DNA from: Proteles cristata cristata
Lineage: Eukaryota; Chordata; Mammalia; Carnivora; Hyaenidae
Reading direction: 5' to 3'
Assembly (NCBI GenBank): GCA_017311185.1
Contig: JAESUZ010004527.1
Location: forward strand, 310,001-374,000
Length of the DNA stretch: 64,000 bases
In this document: positions 46,103-57,533 of the stretch, piece by piece
How the letters are laid out: every line of letters starts with the position of its first letter
Position numbering within the stretch: position 1 is the first letter of the stretch
Program-made: the position numbers and the translations under genes
The notes under the pieces: model-generated
The model's input: only the letters and a program-made list of their open reading frames with translations
Database searches by the model: none
Told to the model about the DNA's origin: nothing

Positions 46103-47000
46103 ATGATGAAACAAAAGAGGTCCTCTCCAAAGAAATTCCAGGAAGAATTGACAGCTCAAGAATTTCTCAAAACAGATATAAGCAACATAACTGAACAAGA
46201 ATTTAGAACAAGAGCCATAAAATTAATTGCTGGGCTTGAAAAAGGCATGGAAGACATCAGAGAAACTATTGCTACAAAGACTATGGAGCTTAAAAATAGT
46301 TATGATGAATTTTAAAAATGCTATAAATGAGATGCATAATAAAATGGAGGCACCCAATACACAGACGGAAGACGCAGAAAGGAGAATAAATGATTTAGAA
46401 GACACATAATTGTGTCTTCAAAAAGAGGAAGAAAAAGAGGAAAGCTGAGTAAAAGAGAGATAAACTGATACAGGAACACGGAAGTAGAGTTCGAGAGCTC
46501 AGCGATACAAACAAACAGAACGATATCCATATCATAGGAATTCCAGAAAAGGAAGAGAGAAGGAAAGGTGATGAAGGAGTCCTGGAACAAAATATAGCAG
46601 AGACTTTCCCCAATCTGGGGAAGGAAAGAGACGTTGAAATCCAAGAGGCACAGAGAAATCCCCTCAGACGTATCTTGAATCGATCTTCTACCTGACATAT
46701 CATAGTGAACCTGGCAAAATAGAAGGACAAAGAGAGAATTTTGAAACTAGCTAGGGAGAAAAGGGCCCTAACATAAAAAGGAAACCTATCAGAGTGGTGA
46801 CAGATCTATCTAATGAAACTAGGCAGGCCAGAAAGGAATGGCAGGAAATCTTCAATGTGATGAACAGAAAAAATAGGCAGCCAAGAATCCTCTACCCAGG
46901 AAGCCTGTCATTCAGAATAGAACGAGAGATAAAAGTCTTTCCAAATATACGAAAATTGAAAGAATTTGCAACCACTAAGAAGCCCTACAAGAAATCCTGA
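46103..47000 (+). pseudogene. L1-10 ORF1 remnant
   Basis: It starts MMKQKRSSPKKFQEELTAQE and is open to a TAA at 46313-46315 caused by a shift. The coiled coil (TQTEDAERRINDLEDT, 46227-46409) is open in the next frame. The RRM region (IIGIPEKEERRKGDEGVLEQ near 46535-46590) and the C-terminal domain (VVTDLSNETRQARKEWQEIFNVMNRKN, 46790-46880) follow. It ends with LKEFATTKKPYKKS, longer than L1-1 ORF1. Confidence 0.9.
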
Positions 47001-47078
47001 GGGGGACTCTATGAGGGAAAGGTTGCAAGGAATGAAAGGGACCAGAGACACCACCACAAGCGTAAATCCCAGAAAGGC

Positions 47079-50003
47079 ATGACGACTCTAAACCCATGTT
47101 TTTCAATAGTAACACTGAATATAAACGGACTAAATGCCCGCATAAAAAGATACGTGGGTGCAGAATAGATAAAGAATGAAATCCATCTATTTGCTCCCTA
47201 CAAGAAACTCATTTTAGACCTGAGGACACGTTCAGATTGAAAGTGAGGGGACGGAGAAATATATATCATGCTACTGGTAGTCAAAGAAAGCTGGAGTAGC
47301 TATCCTTATATCAGACAAACTGGACCTTAAAGTAAAGGCAGTAACAAGGGATGAAGGGCATTATATTATAATTACAGGGTCTATCCATCAGGAAGAGGTA
47401 ACAATAATAAATGTCTATGCATCAAATATGAAAGCACCTAAATATATAAAACAATTAATCACAAACAAAAACAGTCTTATCGATAAGAACGTGCTAATAG
47501 CAGGAGACTTTAATACTCCACTTAAAGCAATGGATAGGTTAACCAGACAGAAAATCACTAAAGAAATAATGGACTTTAAAATAGACACTTTGGACCAAAT
47601 GGATATGACAGACATATTTAGAACTGTACATCCTGAGGCGATGGAATACACTTTCTTCTCAAGTATGCATGGCACATTCTCCAAGATAGATCAAAAACTG
47701 GGACATAAAGCAGCTCTCAATAAATATAAAAGAATTGAAAACATGCCACACACGCTTTCAGATCACAATGCTATGACTTGAAATGAATCACAGGAAGAAG
47801 TCTGGAAAACCTCCAAAAATATGGAGGTCAAAGTACACCCTACTAAAGAACGAATGGGCCAATCAGACAATTAGAGAAGATATTTTAAAATATATGGGAA
47901 AAAAATGAAAATGAAAATACAACAACCCAACGTCTATGGGATGTGGGGAAGACAGTCCTAAGAGGAAACTACAAAGCACTCCAGGCCTATTTCAAGAAAT
48001 TAGAAGAAGTGCAAGTGCAGAATCTAACAGCTCACCTAAAGGAACTAGAGGGAGAGCAACAAGAACACCCCAAACCCAGTAGAAAAAGAGAAATAATAAA
48101 AACAGGGCAGAAATAAACAATACAGAAACCAAAGAAACAGTTGAACAGATGAATGAAACCAAGAGTGGTTTTTTGAAAAAATTAACAAAACTGACACACC
48201 TCTAGCCAGGCTTCTCAAAAAGAAAAGACAAAGCACTCAAATGGACAAAATCAGGAATGCAACTGGACTCGTTACAACCGCCCCTCAGAAACACAAGCAA
48301 TTATCAGGGAATTCTATGAAAAATTATATGCCAAAAAATTGGACAACTTAAAGAAAAGGACAAATTCCTAAACACACACAGTACCAAAATTCACACGGGA
48401 AGAGATAGAAAACCTGAACAGACCCATAACAAGTGGGGAAATCGAATCAGTTCTCAAAAATCTCCCAACAAATAAGAGCCCTGGGCCAGAAAGCTTCCCT
48501 GGGGAATTCTACCAGACATTTAAAAAAGAATTAATACCCATTTTTCACCAACTATACCAAAACATAGAAATCGAAGGGAAACATCCGGACTCTTTTTATG
48601 AAGCCAGCATCACTTTGATTCCCAAGCCAGACAGAGATAGAGGGGAAAAAAAAAAGAAGAAGAAGAGAAAGAGAGAGAGAACTATAGGCCAATATCCTTG
48701 ATGAATACAGATGCAAAATCCTCAACGAGATACTTTCAAATCGAATTCAACAGCACATAAAAAGAATGATCCACCGAGATCAAGTGGGATTCATTCCTGG
48801 GTTACAGGACTCGTTCAATATTCGCAAATCAATCAATGGGATATATCACATCAAGAAAAGAAAATAATAAAAACATATGATCCTGTCAATGGATGCAGGA
48901 AAAGCATTTGACAAAATACAGCATCCCTTCTAAATAAAGACCCTCGACAAAGTCGGGATAGAAGGAACTTGCTTAAACATCATAAAGGTCATCTATGAGA
49001 AGCCCTCAGCTAACATCATCCTCAACGGGGAAAAACTGAAAGCTTTCCCCCTGAGATCAGGAACACGACAGGAATGTCCACTGTCACCACTGTTGTTTCA
49101 CATAGTGCTGGAAGTCCTAGCATCAGCCATCAGACAACAAAAGGAAATAAAAGGCATCAGAATTGGCAAGGAAGAAGTCAAACTCTCCCTTTTCGCAGAC
49201 GACATGATACTCTGCATAGAAAACCCGACAGACTCCACCAGAAGCCTACTAGAACTGATCCAAGAATTCAGTCAAGTTGCAGGGTACAAAATCAACGTAG
49301 AGAAATCGGTTGCATTTTTATACACCAACAGTGAAGCAACAGAAAGAGAAATCAAGAAACTGATCCCACTCACAATTGCACAAAAAAAAAAAAAAACCCA
49401 CAAAATACCTAGGAATAAACCCAACCAAAGATATAAGACATCAGTATGCTGAAAACTGTAGAAAACTTATGAGGGAAATTGAGGAAGACACAAAGAAATG
49501 GAAAAACATTCCATGCTCATGGATTCGAAGAATAAATATTGTTAAAATGTCAACACTACCCAAAGCAATGTACACATTCAATGCAATCCCAATCAAAATT
49601 GCACCAGCATACTTCTCAAAACTAGAACAAACTATCCTAAAATTTGTATGGAACCACAAGAGACCCCGAATAGCCAAAGTAATATGGAAGAAGAAAACCA
49701 AAATGGGAGGCATCACCATCCCAGACTTTAGCCTCTACCACAAAGCTGTCATCACCAAGACAGTATGGTATTGGCACAAAAACAGACACATAGACCAATG
49801 GAATAGAATAGAAAACTCAGAGTTGGACCCAAAAATGTACAGCCGACTAATTTTTGACAAAGCGAAAGAGTATCCAATGGAAAAAAAGACATCCTCTTTA
49901 GCAGATGTTGCTGGGAGAAGTGGACAGCAACATGCAGAAGAATGAAACTAGATCATTTTCTCACACCATACACAAAAATAAACTCAAAATGGATAAAGGA
50001 CCA
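47079..50003 (+). pseudogene. L1-10 ORF2 remnant, 3' truncated
   Basis: The endonuclease part at 47428-47781 has LIAGDFNTPLKAMDR and LSDHNAM, so both motifs are intact. RT: TNKSPGPESFPGEFYQ near 48468-48515 and [14 protein letters not shown] near 48890-48930 (Glu to Gly next to motif A). [22 protein letters not shown] and [11 protein letters not shown] follow (FADD intact, near 49193-49210). A 14-nt A run at 49382-49395 shifts the frame. The C-terminal domain ([31 protein letters not shown]) runs to the break at 50003. Confidence 0.9.
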
Positions 50004-50004
50004 A

Positions 50005-52697
50005 GTTTTTATTTAAATTTTAGTGAGTTAACATATATACTAAAATTGCTGAATTTAGTGATTCATCACTTATTTTTCACATCCAGTACTCATCACAACA
50101 AGTACCCTCACCCATTTAGTGCCATCATCCATTTAGCCCATCCCTTACCCACCTCCCTCCATCAACCTTCAGTTTATTTTCTATACTTAAAAGTCTATTA
50201 TGTTTTGTTTCCCTCTCTCTCCTTCCCTCGTTCCCATATGTTTATCTCTGTTTTTAAATTCCGCATATGAATGAAATCATGTTATTTGCCTTTCTCTGAC
50301 TGACTTATTTTGTTTAGCATAATATACTCTAGTTCCATCAACGTCATTGCAAATGGCAAGATTTCATTCTTTTTGATGGCTGAGATATATATATATTAAT
50401 TTATTTATATATATTTCTTTATTACATATATATGTATGTATGTATAAATACACATACACCATAACTTCTTATCCATTCATCAGTTTATATATAACTGGGC
50501 TCTTTCTATAGCTTCATTATTGTTAATAATGCTATAAACATCAGGGTGCATGCTCCTCTTTGAATCAATATTTTTGTATCCTTCGGGTAAACACTTAGTG
50601 CAATTGCTAGGTCGTAGGGTAGTTCTATTTTTAACTTGTTGAGTTCTATTTTTACTTCTTGAGGGACCTCCATACTGTTTTTCGCAGTGGCTACACCAGT
50701 TTGCATTCCTACCAATAGTGTAGAGGGTTCCCCTTTCTCTACATCCTTGCCAACATCTGTTATTTTCTGTATTGTTAAGTTTAGCCATTCTAACAGGTGT
50801 GAGGTTTTGATTTGTATTTCCTTGATGATGAGTGATGCGGAACATCTTTTTTTTTTTTTTTTTTTGGTCTGTAATCATTTGTATCTCTTCTTCGGAAAAT
50901 GTTCATGTCTTCTGACCATTTCTTAACTGCATTATTTATTTTGGTGTGTTGAGTTTGATAAGTTCTTTATAGATTTTGGATACTAACCCTTTATGATGCT
51001 GACCTTTTTGCGTTCATATGGTTTGGGACTCTCTGTGTATCCTGAATTTGGATCTGTTTCTTTCCCTAGGTTATGAAAGTATTTACTCTTTTTTTTTTCC
51101 CCAAATGTTTTCTTCCTCTTTCCCTTCTCCTTTCTGGGATCCCTACATGTGAATTCTTGTCAGCTTGCTGTTGTCAATGAGATCTCTTAAACTCTCCTCT
51201 TAAAAAAAAAAAAAAAACCTGTTGAGCCTGGGTGCTTTCTGTTACTTTGTCTTACAAATTACTGATCCACTCTTCTGCATTCTCTCATGTAATGTTGATT
51301 GCCTCTAGTGTATTTTTCATTCCGTTCATTGTATCCTTCAACTCTGATTGGTTATGTTCTTATGTTTTTTATCCATTTGTTAACTTTCTCACTCAGTTTA
51401 TCCACTCTTCTCCAGTGATGTGAGTATATTTATGACCATTACTTTGAACAGACTTTTTTTTCTTGAGGTTTTTGTTTCATTTCGTTTGGGGCATATCCCT
51501 CTGAGTCCTTATTTTCTTGACTATCTATGTTTTTATCCTAAGGATTCAGAACAACAGCTGCTTTTCCTAACCTTCAAGGGCTTATATTGTGTATAGTAAC
51601 CATCTCTCTGTTTAAAATGTGTGTGTCTGGTGACATTGGCTGGCTGGAGCTGTGGTTGGCATGGGATAGGTTTCCCTGTGTACTGCTTGCTGGGTTCATT
51701 CTGATCATATGGCAGCAGGTGAAGTGGACACGGGCTGGGATGGTCCTGGGGTCTTCCTGCAGAAGACATCTTGGGAGAGAAGGTGAAGTGGACATGTGGT
51801 TTGGTGGTCATCAAACTCTCTGTACACAGCTCCCCCCCCCCAATAGGACAGCTGAACCTTAAGTTGGTTAAAGTTGGGGATTCCTGTGTGCGTGGCTCAG
51901 ATAGCACTATGGCAGAGAGGCTGGAACCAAAGTGGGGGCATTCTGGGGGTTTCCTGGATCATTCCTACTGGTGGAACCCTGACAGAGTGATCAGTGCCTC
52001 GGTGTGCACATGCCAGGAGTTCCACGGGCACTCTGCACTGTGGGTGCCATGGCAAGTTTTCTGTCACCAAGTGATACGTTCTTGGATAGTTAGGGGTTCT
52101 TTGTGTCTATTTCACATTGGCAAGACAGCTGGAGCTGTGGTGAGCACTGAGCAGGGGTCCACTTTGTACCATGCTATGGTTGCCTTGGTGAGATTGCTGG
52201 GGCCGGTGTAGTCTAGAGGCTTTCAGCTCATTGAGTTGCAGGACAGCTATGGCACCTGCTTCCTGCTCCCATCTCTCCTATCAATTTGGAAAGAGAACCC
52301 ACTGTAGTGTTCACCAAACCCTCTGACCTACAGAATGTTCCAGTAGCTTCCTTGACATGTGGCAAACATTTAGGGAATGTCTTTTATAGTCTAATTAACG
52401 TTTAAAACTGTGGATTCTTCACTGTGCCCCCAGGGGAAATGAATCTGCTCACTATCCCACAGTACAATCCTTTCACACCACAGTTCACAGCATTGGAGAT
52501 GGAAGTCCCCTTTTTCACTCTGTCTCCATCTCTCTTGCCATTTTCTCTGTGGTCTCTCTATTTTTTGTGCAGAAGCTGTTCGGACATCCCTCAGCTCTTC
52601 TTCAGGAGGGAGTGCTGTATAAACAGGTGTAGATTTGGTATGTAGGTGAGGGAGGTGAGTTAACATTCTTCCTACATAACCACCTTGGACCCTCCCT
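50005..52697 (-). mobile_element. L1-11: old minus-strand L1, 3' end plus ORF1/5' UTR with the middle missing
   Basis: 50005-50990 is the complement of an old L1 3' UTR (GAATTTAGTGATTCATCACT; CAAGTACCCTCACCCATTTAG) and the last part of ORF2. At about 50992 it jumps to ORF1 (CCTGAATTTGGATCTGTTTC; GAGATCTCTTAAACTCTCCT) and then a 5' UTR, ending in a 5' terminus CCACCTTGGACCCTCCC at about 52697. About 3 kb of ORF2 is absent. It may instead be two elements: a 5'-truncated 3' end next to an ORF1/5' UTR piece. Confidence 0.8.
51560..52697 (-). promoter_or_regulatory. L1-11 5' UTR with degenerate monomer-like units
   Basis: GC-richer sequence with recurring GGCTGGAGCTGTGGT, GTGGTGAGCACTGAGCAGGG and CAGCTATGGCACCTGCTTCC phrases, similar to the monomer array of L1-12 but more decayed. 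The open frames at 51771-52211 and 51533-51907 lie in it and have no known motif. Promoter history is inferred. Confidence 0.6.
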
Positions 52698-52939
52698 CCT
52701 ACAAATGTTTTTTGATTGAAATACTTATTTTATTTCCATGTCAAACAATTATTAATAAATATGTACTTATTGCCATTTTATTATTTTTGTTTGTTTTTGT
52801 AGTTTATCTCTTCCGTTTCCGTTTTCTTGGTCTCTCATGGTTGGTAGTTTTCTTTAGTGTTATGACTGGGTATCTTTCTCATTTTTTGTGTATATCTATC
52901 GTAGGTTGTTAGTTTATGGTTACTATGAGGTTCAACATT

Positions 52940-53020
52940 TCTGTGTATACATGTATATATGTATATGTAGGCATATATACACACACACAATATGCATATA
53001 TACCCACACACGCGTATCAT
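52940..53020. repeat. TA/CA-rich low-complexity tract
   Basis: TGTATACATGTATATATG, then ATATATACACACACACAATA and ACCCACACACGCG. This is degenerate purine-pyrimidine alternation inside the spacer of L1-12. Confidence 0.8.
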
Positions 53021-54299
53021 TCTATTTTCAGCTGATAGTCGCTTAAGTTTAAAAGCATTATAAAAATACACTTTTACTTCTCACCTCACATTTTATGTTT
53101 TTGATGTCATATTTTTTCATTTTTATGTATTCCTTAACTACTTATTATAGTTGGTTTTACTATTTTTGTCTTTTAATCTTCATACTAGCTTTTTGAGTGG
53201 CTGAACCACTGCCTTTTTACATATATGCCTTTACCACTGAAATTTTTTATTCACATTTTAAAAATTTCTAGTTATGGGTTTTCATTTCCCACTTAAATAA
53301 TATCCCTCAATATTTTTTGTAAGAGTGGTTCAGTGGTGTGGAACTCCTTTAAAGTTCTCAAGTCTGTGGAACTATCTCTCCTTTAAATCTGAATGATAAA
53401 CTTGTTGGGTAGAGTACTCTTGGTTGTAAGATTTTTCCCATCAGAACTTTAAAAACATCTTGCTACTATTTTCAGCAAATTTCCTGCTGAAAACAAATCG
53501 TGATTGTCTCATGGGTTTTTTTTTCTTTTTTTTTTTTTTGCATGTGATTATTTTTTTTTCTCTTGATGCCTTTAAGATTCCCTCTTTACTTTTATTTTTT
53601 TTCCATTTTAAATATAATATGTCTTGGTTTGGTTTTTTTTGGGTTCATCTTGTATACGGCAGAGAATGTGCTTCTTTCACCTAGATCTCTGTTTCTTTCC
53701 CGAGGTTAGGAAAGTTTGCTGCCATTATTTCTTCAAATAAGTTTTACACCCTTTTCTCTCTTTACTTTTTTGGGGGACCCATCATGATAATATTAATATA
53801 TTTGACGTTCGTGTACCACAGAGGGCCCTTAAACAATTTTTAAAGTTTTTTTTTTTTTTTCCTGTTCTGATTGGGTGATTTTCACTATTCTGTCTTTAAG
53901 CTCATTGATCTGTTCCGTATTATCTACTCTGCTGGATTTTCTTCTCTATTCTAGTGTATTTTTCATTTCAGTTATTGTATTTTTCAGTTCTGATTGATTT
54001 TTATATTTTCTATATCCTAATTAAATTCTCACTGCATTCCTGCAATTTTCTCCTGTGTTCAGTGAGTATCATTATGATAATTACTGTGAATTCTTTAAAA
54101 GGTAAATTACTGATCACTGTTTCATTCGTGTTTTTTTCTGCCTTTTTATCTTGTTTTGTTTGGAACATAGTCTTCTGTCTCTTCATTTTCTTTGACCTTC
54201 TGTGTTTGTTTCTGAGGATTGGGCAAAACAGCTAATCTACCAGTCTAGGAGGGGTCGCCTTGTGTAGGAGTCTCTCCTTTGCAGAATGCATGTACCTGT

Positions 54300-55190
54300 T
54301 GGCTTTGGCAGGCTTACCAGTGCTGGAGCAGGTATGGGGTGAGGGTTTCCTGTGGCATGCCACATTGGGGCTCCCTTGGTGTGATGGCCTAAGCTGGAGC
54401 AAGTGTGGGCTGAGGACTTCCCGGGTTCATTGAACCAGGGCTGCCTTGATGGAATGGCTAGAGCTGGAACAGGCCAATGATGGGACTCCTGGCATATGCC
54501 ATGCCAGGCCCACCCTGGAAAGATAGCTAGAGCTGGATCAGGCATGTAAGGAGAGTCCCACAGCATGCCACATTTGTGCCACCTTGGCAGGGCATGTGGA
54601 GCTGGAGCAACCACAAGTTAGGGGTCCCAGGTAATCTACAATAGGTCACTCTGAGAAGACTACTGGAGCTAGAATAGGCATGGGCCAGGGTGGTCTGGTG
54701 CACTGCACCCAGGATTTCTCTGTGTGGGCACATAATGGGCATTGGAGATCATGCTGCACTAGGGACACCGTGGTGTAATAGCACATGTAAGCTGCACTAT
54801 TCCTGACATATGCTTTCCAGAGACACTTTTGTAAGATGACTGAGACTAGAGAAGTTGCCAGCTAGAGGTGTCCTGAGGCAAGGTGCAGGAGGGTCACCCT
54901 AGTGGAATGGCTAAACCTACCGCAGGTACGTGCTAAGAGTGTCCAGCATGCTGTCCTAGGTCAACCTCAGTGTGATTGTTTGGTAAGGTATGGGCCAGGG
55001 AGATCTTGGAGTATCCTGTACCACATGTGCTTTGAGAGGATGGCTCAATCTGGGGTAAATGCAACTGGGAGGCTCTGAGTGTGCTGCCCTGGGGAAGCTC
55101 TGGGGGGCAGATGAAGTGTATGGGGCCAGAGACATGGTGAGCACTAGGGTGGTTTTAGCTGGCCAGCTATGGCACCAGACCCCTGCTCCT
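54300..55190 (-). repeat. tandem array of about 69-bp L1 5' UTR monomers
   Basis: The phrase GCTGGAGCA (or a near copy) followed by GG-rich sequence, then GGCATGCCACA and then a CTTGGTG-like phrase, recurs with starts at about 54322, 54393, 54463, 54532, 54601 and 54668. The spacings are 71, 70, 69, 69 and 67 bp. Less regular units continue to about 55190. Tandem 5' UTR monomers acting as promoter units are established in mouse L1. Here the array is the 5' UTR of the minus-strand L1-12. Confidence 0.8.
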
Positions 55191-55212
55191 GCCCACACAG
55201 TCAAGGTGGAGC

Positions 55213-55215
<3 letters not shown>

Positions 55216-55256
<41 letters not shown>
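55216..55256 (+). repeat. (AC)20 microsatellite
   Basis: A pure 41-bp AC tract in the distal 5' UTR of L1-12. Confidence 0.97.
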
Positions 55257-55258
<2 letters not shown>

Positions 55259-55526
55259 AACTCCCCATTGCCTTCAACCCTGGAAAGAGTTCCACCAGTT
55301 CTCTGTTTGGTTAGGACACACTCTACGGTTAGTAGATTAATTTCCTCTATTTATACTCCAGTTTCCCTTCAAAGCACTGTTTGTTTGCCGTACCCCACAA
55401 CAGCAAGTCTGTGCATGGTCCCCTCAGTGATATCCCTCCATATTGCAGATAAGCATATTGGGGTGAGATTCCATTACTACTGTGTCTCACCTCTCCTACC
55501 CTCATCTCTGTGGTACCTCTATCATT

Positions 55527-55557
<31 letters not shown>

Positions 55558-55571
55558 GTGTGTGTGTGTGC
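55527..55571 (+). repeat. (TG)n microsatellite with one CG interruption
   Basis: About 45 bp of TG with a single GCG at about 55552. It lies 270 bp from the AC tract at 55216 and is its inverted complement. Confidence 0.95.
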
Positions 55572-55700
55572 GGAAGCTGTTCAATCAGCCCTCAGTTCTT
55601 CTTCAAGAGTAATTGCTCTAAATGCAGGTAAATATTGGGTGTGTCCATGGAGGAGGCAAGTTCAGGCTTTTACTATGCCACCATTTTGGACTGCCCTCTC

Positions 55701-56493
55701 CTTGGAGTTTTCAATTTTTTTATCGTTAAAAAACTCAGTATTTTTTATATTTTCTATTGTTTTCCTATTCTCTTTTTCCTTTTCTTCTGTTCTGATTTTT
55801 ATAATCTCTTTTCTTCTGTTAACTTTGGGCTTGGTTTGTTCTTTTGAGGGTTTCACTAGGTATAAAATTAAGGGTTTTTTTCTTAGATCTTTCTTTTTTC
55901 TTAGTATAGGCATTCATTATTATAAACTTATCTTACAACTACATTTGCTGCATTCCACAAGTTGGTATGTTGTGTTTCTATTTTTATATGTATACAAATA
56001 TTTGAGTTTCTTTTTGGTTCCTTCTTTGGCCCATCAGTTGTTGTTTACTTTCTACATGTTTGTTAACATTCCAGACTTCTTGTTCTTGATTTCTAGTTTA
56101 GCACTATTTTGGTGGAAAATATACTTAGTATGATTTAAATATTTTAAAATTTGCTAAGAGTTGTTTTGTGACCTAACATATAATATATCCTGTGGAATGT
56201 TTTAGTACATTTGAGGGGAGTGTGTGCTCTGCTGCTATTGGGTGAAATGTTTTCTATATGACAGTTAGCTCCCTTGATTCCTTAATGATTTTGCTTCTGG
56301 TAATTTATTCAATGTTGAAAATGAGATATTGAAGTCCTCTGCTATTATTGTATTGTTGTCTATCCCCACTTCATATCTGTTATATATACTTATATATTAA
56401 ATTAGTCAATTTTGGGTATATATGTATTTATAATTGCTATAGTCTCTTGATGAATTGATCCCTTTACTTCCATATAATTACCTTCTTGCATGT

Positions 56494-56564
<71 letters not shown>

Positions 56565-56923
56565 CTCTTTTTCTATTTTGGATTTCAAGTCTATTTTGTC
56601 TCATCTAAGTGTAGCTACACTTTTTCTTCTTTCCATTTTCATGGAATATCTTGTTTCATCCCTCTACTTTGAGCTTATGTGGGTCCTTAAAGATGAAGTA
56701 AACCTCTTGCAAGCAGTATATAGTTGGGTGTTATTTTTATTGATTCACCACTCAATGCTTTTTGATGGGAGAGTTTAATTCATTTACACTTCAGTAATTA
56801 CTTATAGGTAAGGAGTAATTATTTCCTATTACTTTTTGTCTGTCTGTTTTGTAGTATATTGATCCTTTCTTCCTCTTGTTGTCTTCCCTTGTGAATTAAT
56901 GATTTTCTGTAGTGGTATGCTTT
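55701..56923 (-). mobile_element. L1-13: old minus-strand L1, ORF2 N-terminal region
   Basis: This is the complement of ORF2 from the post-endonuclease linker (TTTCTATTGTTTTCCTATTC; TTGGGCTTGGTTTGTTCTTT) back through the endonuclease (ATTCCAGACTTCTTGTTCTTG; TGAGATATTGAAGTCCTCTGC; CAAGTCTATTTTGTCTCATCT; CTTGCAAGCAGTATATAG). It is heavily diverged. Its RT half should lie to the left but is replaced by L1-12's 5' end. A TTTC array interrupts it at 56494-56566. Confidence 0.83.
56494..56566 (+). repeat. (TTTC)18 microsatellite
   Basis: About 72 bp of uninterrupted TTTC units within L1-13. On the other strand it is GAAA. It is long and pure, so probably polymorphic. Confidence 0.97.
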
Positions 56924-57156
56924 TTTTTTTTAATATTTTTAAAAAATGTTTTATTTATTTATTTCTAGGAGAGAGAGAGAGAGACAGCATGAACAGGGGA
57001 GGGTCAGAGAGAGAGGGAGTGACAGACTCTGAAACAGGCTCCAGGCTCCGAGCTGGCAGTCAGCACAGAGCCCGACGCGGGGCTCAAACCCAGAACTGCG
57101 AGATCATGACCTGAGCGAAAGTCGGTCGCTTAACCGACTAAGCCACCCGGGCGCCC
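56924..57156 (-). mobile_element. felid tRNA-Lys SINE inserted in L1-13
   Basis: It is inverted: a T-rich tail, a GA-rich tract, a cat-type body and a head ending CCACCCGGGCGCCCC. A perfect 17-bp target-site duplication, CTGTAGTGGTATGCTTT, lies at 56907-56923 and 57157-57173. Confidence 0.97.
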
Positions 57157-57405
57157 CTGTAGTGGTATGCTTTAATATCCTCCTTTGTATCTTTTATGTA
57201 TTTGCTGTAGACTTTTGCTTTGTGGTTATTGTCTGCTTTACATAAATTATTTTACAGAATTCTATTTAATTCTTTTAACAATTTTCACTTTAGTTGCATA
57301 CAAAACTTCTACACTATTATTATTCCCTTTATACACTTTGCATCTTTTTATATTGGTTTTCTTTACATCTTTTTAAAAATTTATAATGTTTATGTATGTA
57401 TGTAT
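57157..57405 (-). mobile_element. L1-13, ORF2 start / spacer region
   Basis: Old L1 sequence resumes after the SINE: TTGTATCTTTTATGTATTTGC, then GCTTTGTGGTTATTGTCTGC, the spacer before ORF2 in antisense. It ends at a TATG microsatellite (57397-57412) that leads into the next L1 tail. Confidence 0.72.
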
Positions 57406-57533
57406 GTATGTATTTTTTTTTACAAATAATTTATTGTCAAATTAGTTTCCACATAATACCCAGTGCTCATCCCCACTAGTGCCCTCCTCCGTGCCCATCC
57501 CTCCTCCCCCCCCCACATCCATCAGTCCTCAGT
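57406..57533 (-). mobile_element. short young L1 3' end
   Basis: It is inverted: T9 preceded by TATG units, then ACAAATAATTTATTGTC (complement of the AATAAA end) and the 3' UTR to CATCAGTCCTCAGTTT. It is about 125 bp long and 5'-truncated. No clear target-site duplication. Confidence 0.9.

Larger units (their letters stand above)
45430..50003 (+). mobile_element. L1-10: young-type felid L1 with shortened 5' UTR and missing 3' end
   Basis: The 5' end GAGGCAAGATGGCAGAGAAG is intact. The 5' UTR is only about 380 bp once the nested fragment at 45689-45975 is removed, compared with about 1.9 kb in L1-1. ORF1 (46103 to about 47000) and ORF2 (from 47079) follow. It stops at 50003 in the C-terminal domain (CTCAAAATGGATAAAGGACC), where minus-strand L1-11 begins. 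Confidence 0.92.
52698..55700 (-). mobile_element. L1-12: old minus-strand L1 5' half
   Basis: From left to right: the complement of the ORF1-ORF2 spacer (TTTATGGTTACTATGAGGTTC; CACATTTTATGTTTTTGATG), ORF1 (ATAAACTTGTTGGGTAGAGTA near 53397; CGAGGTTAGGAAAGTTTGC near 53700; AAGCTCATTGATCTGTTCC near 53900) and a GC-rich 5' UTR of tandem monomers. The 5' end is at about 55700 (CCACCATTTTGGACTGCCCTC). ORF2 and the 3' end are missing; L1-11's 5' end abuts at 52697. Confidence 0.82.

Noticed and set aside
51771..52211. 146-codon open frame
   Set aside because: It lies in the decayed 5' UTR of L1-11, whose GC richness explains the lack of stops; no domain seen.
54237..55255. Possible CRISPR or minisatellite because of regular 69-bp spacing
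   Set aside because: Units are contiguous without unique spacers and sit where an L1 5' UTR belongs; the genome is mammalian.
56455..56778. Open frame rich in FLS repeats
   Set aside because: It is the translation of the TTTC microsatellite.
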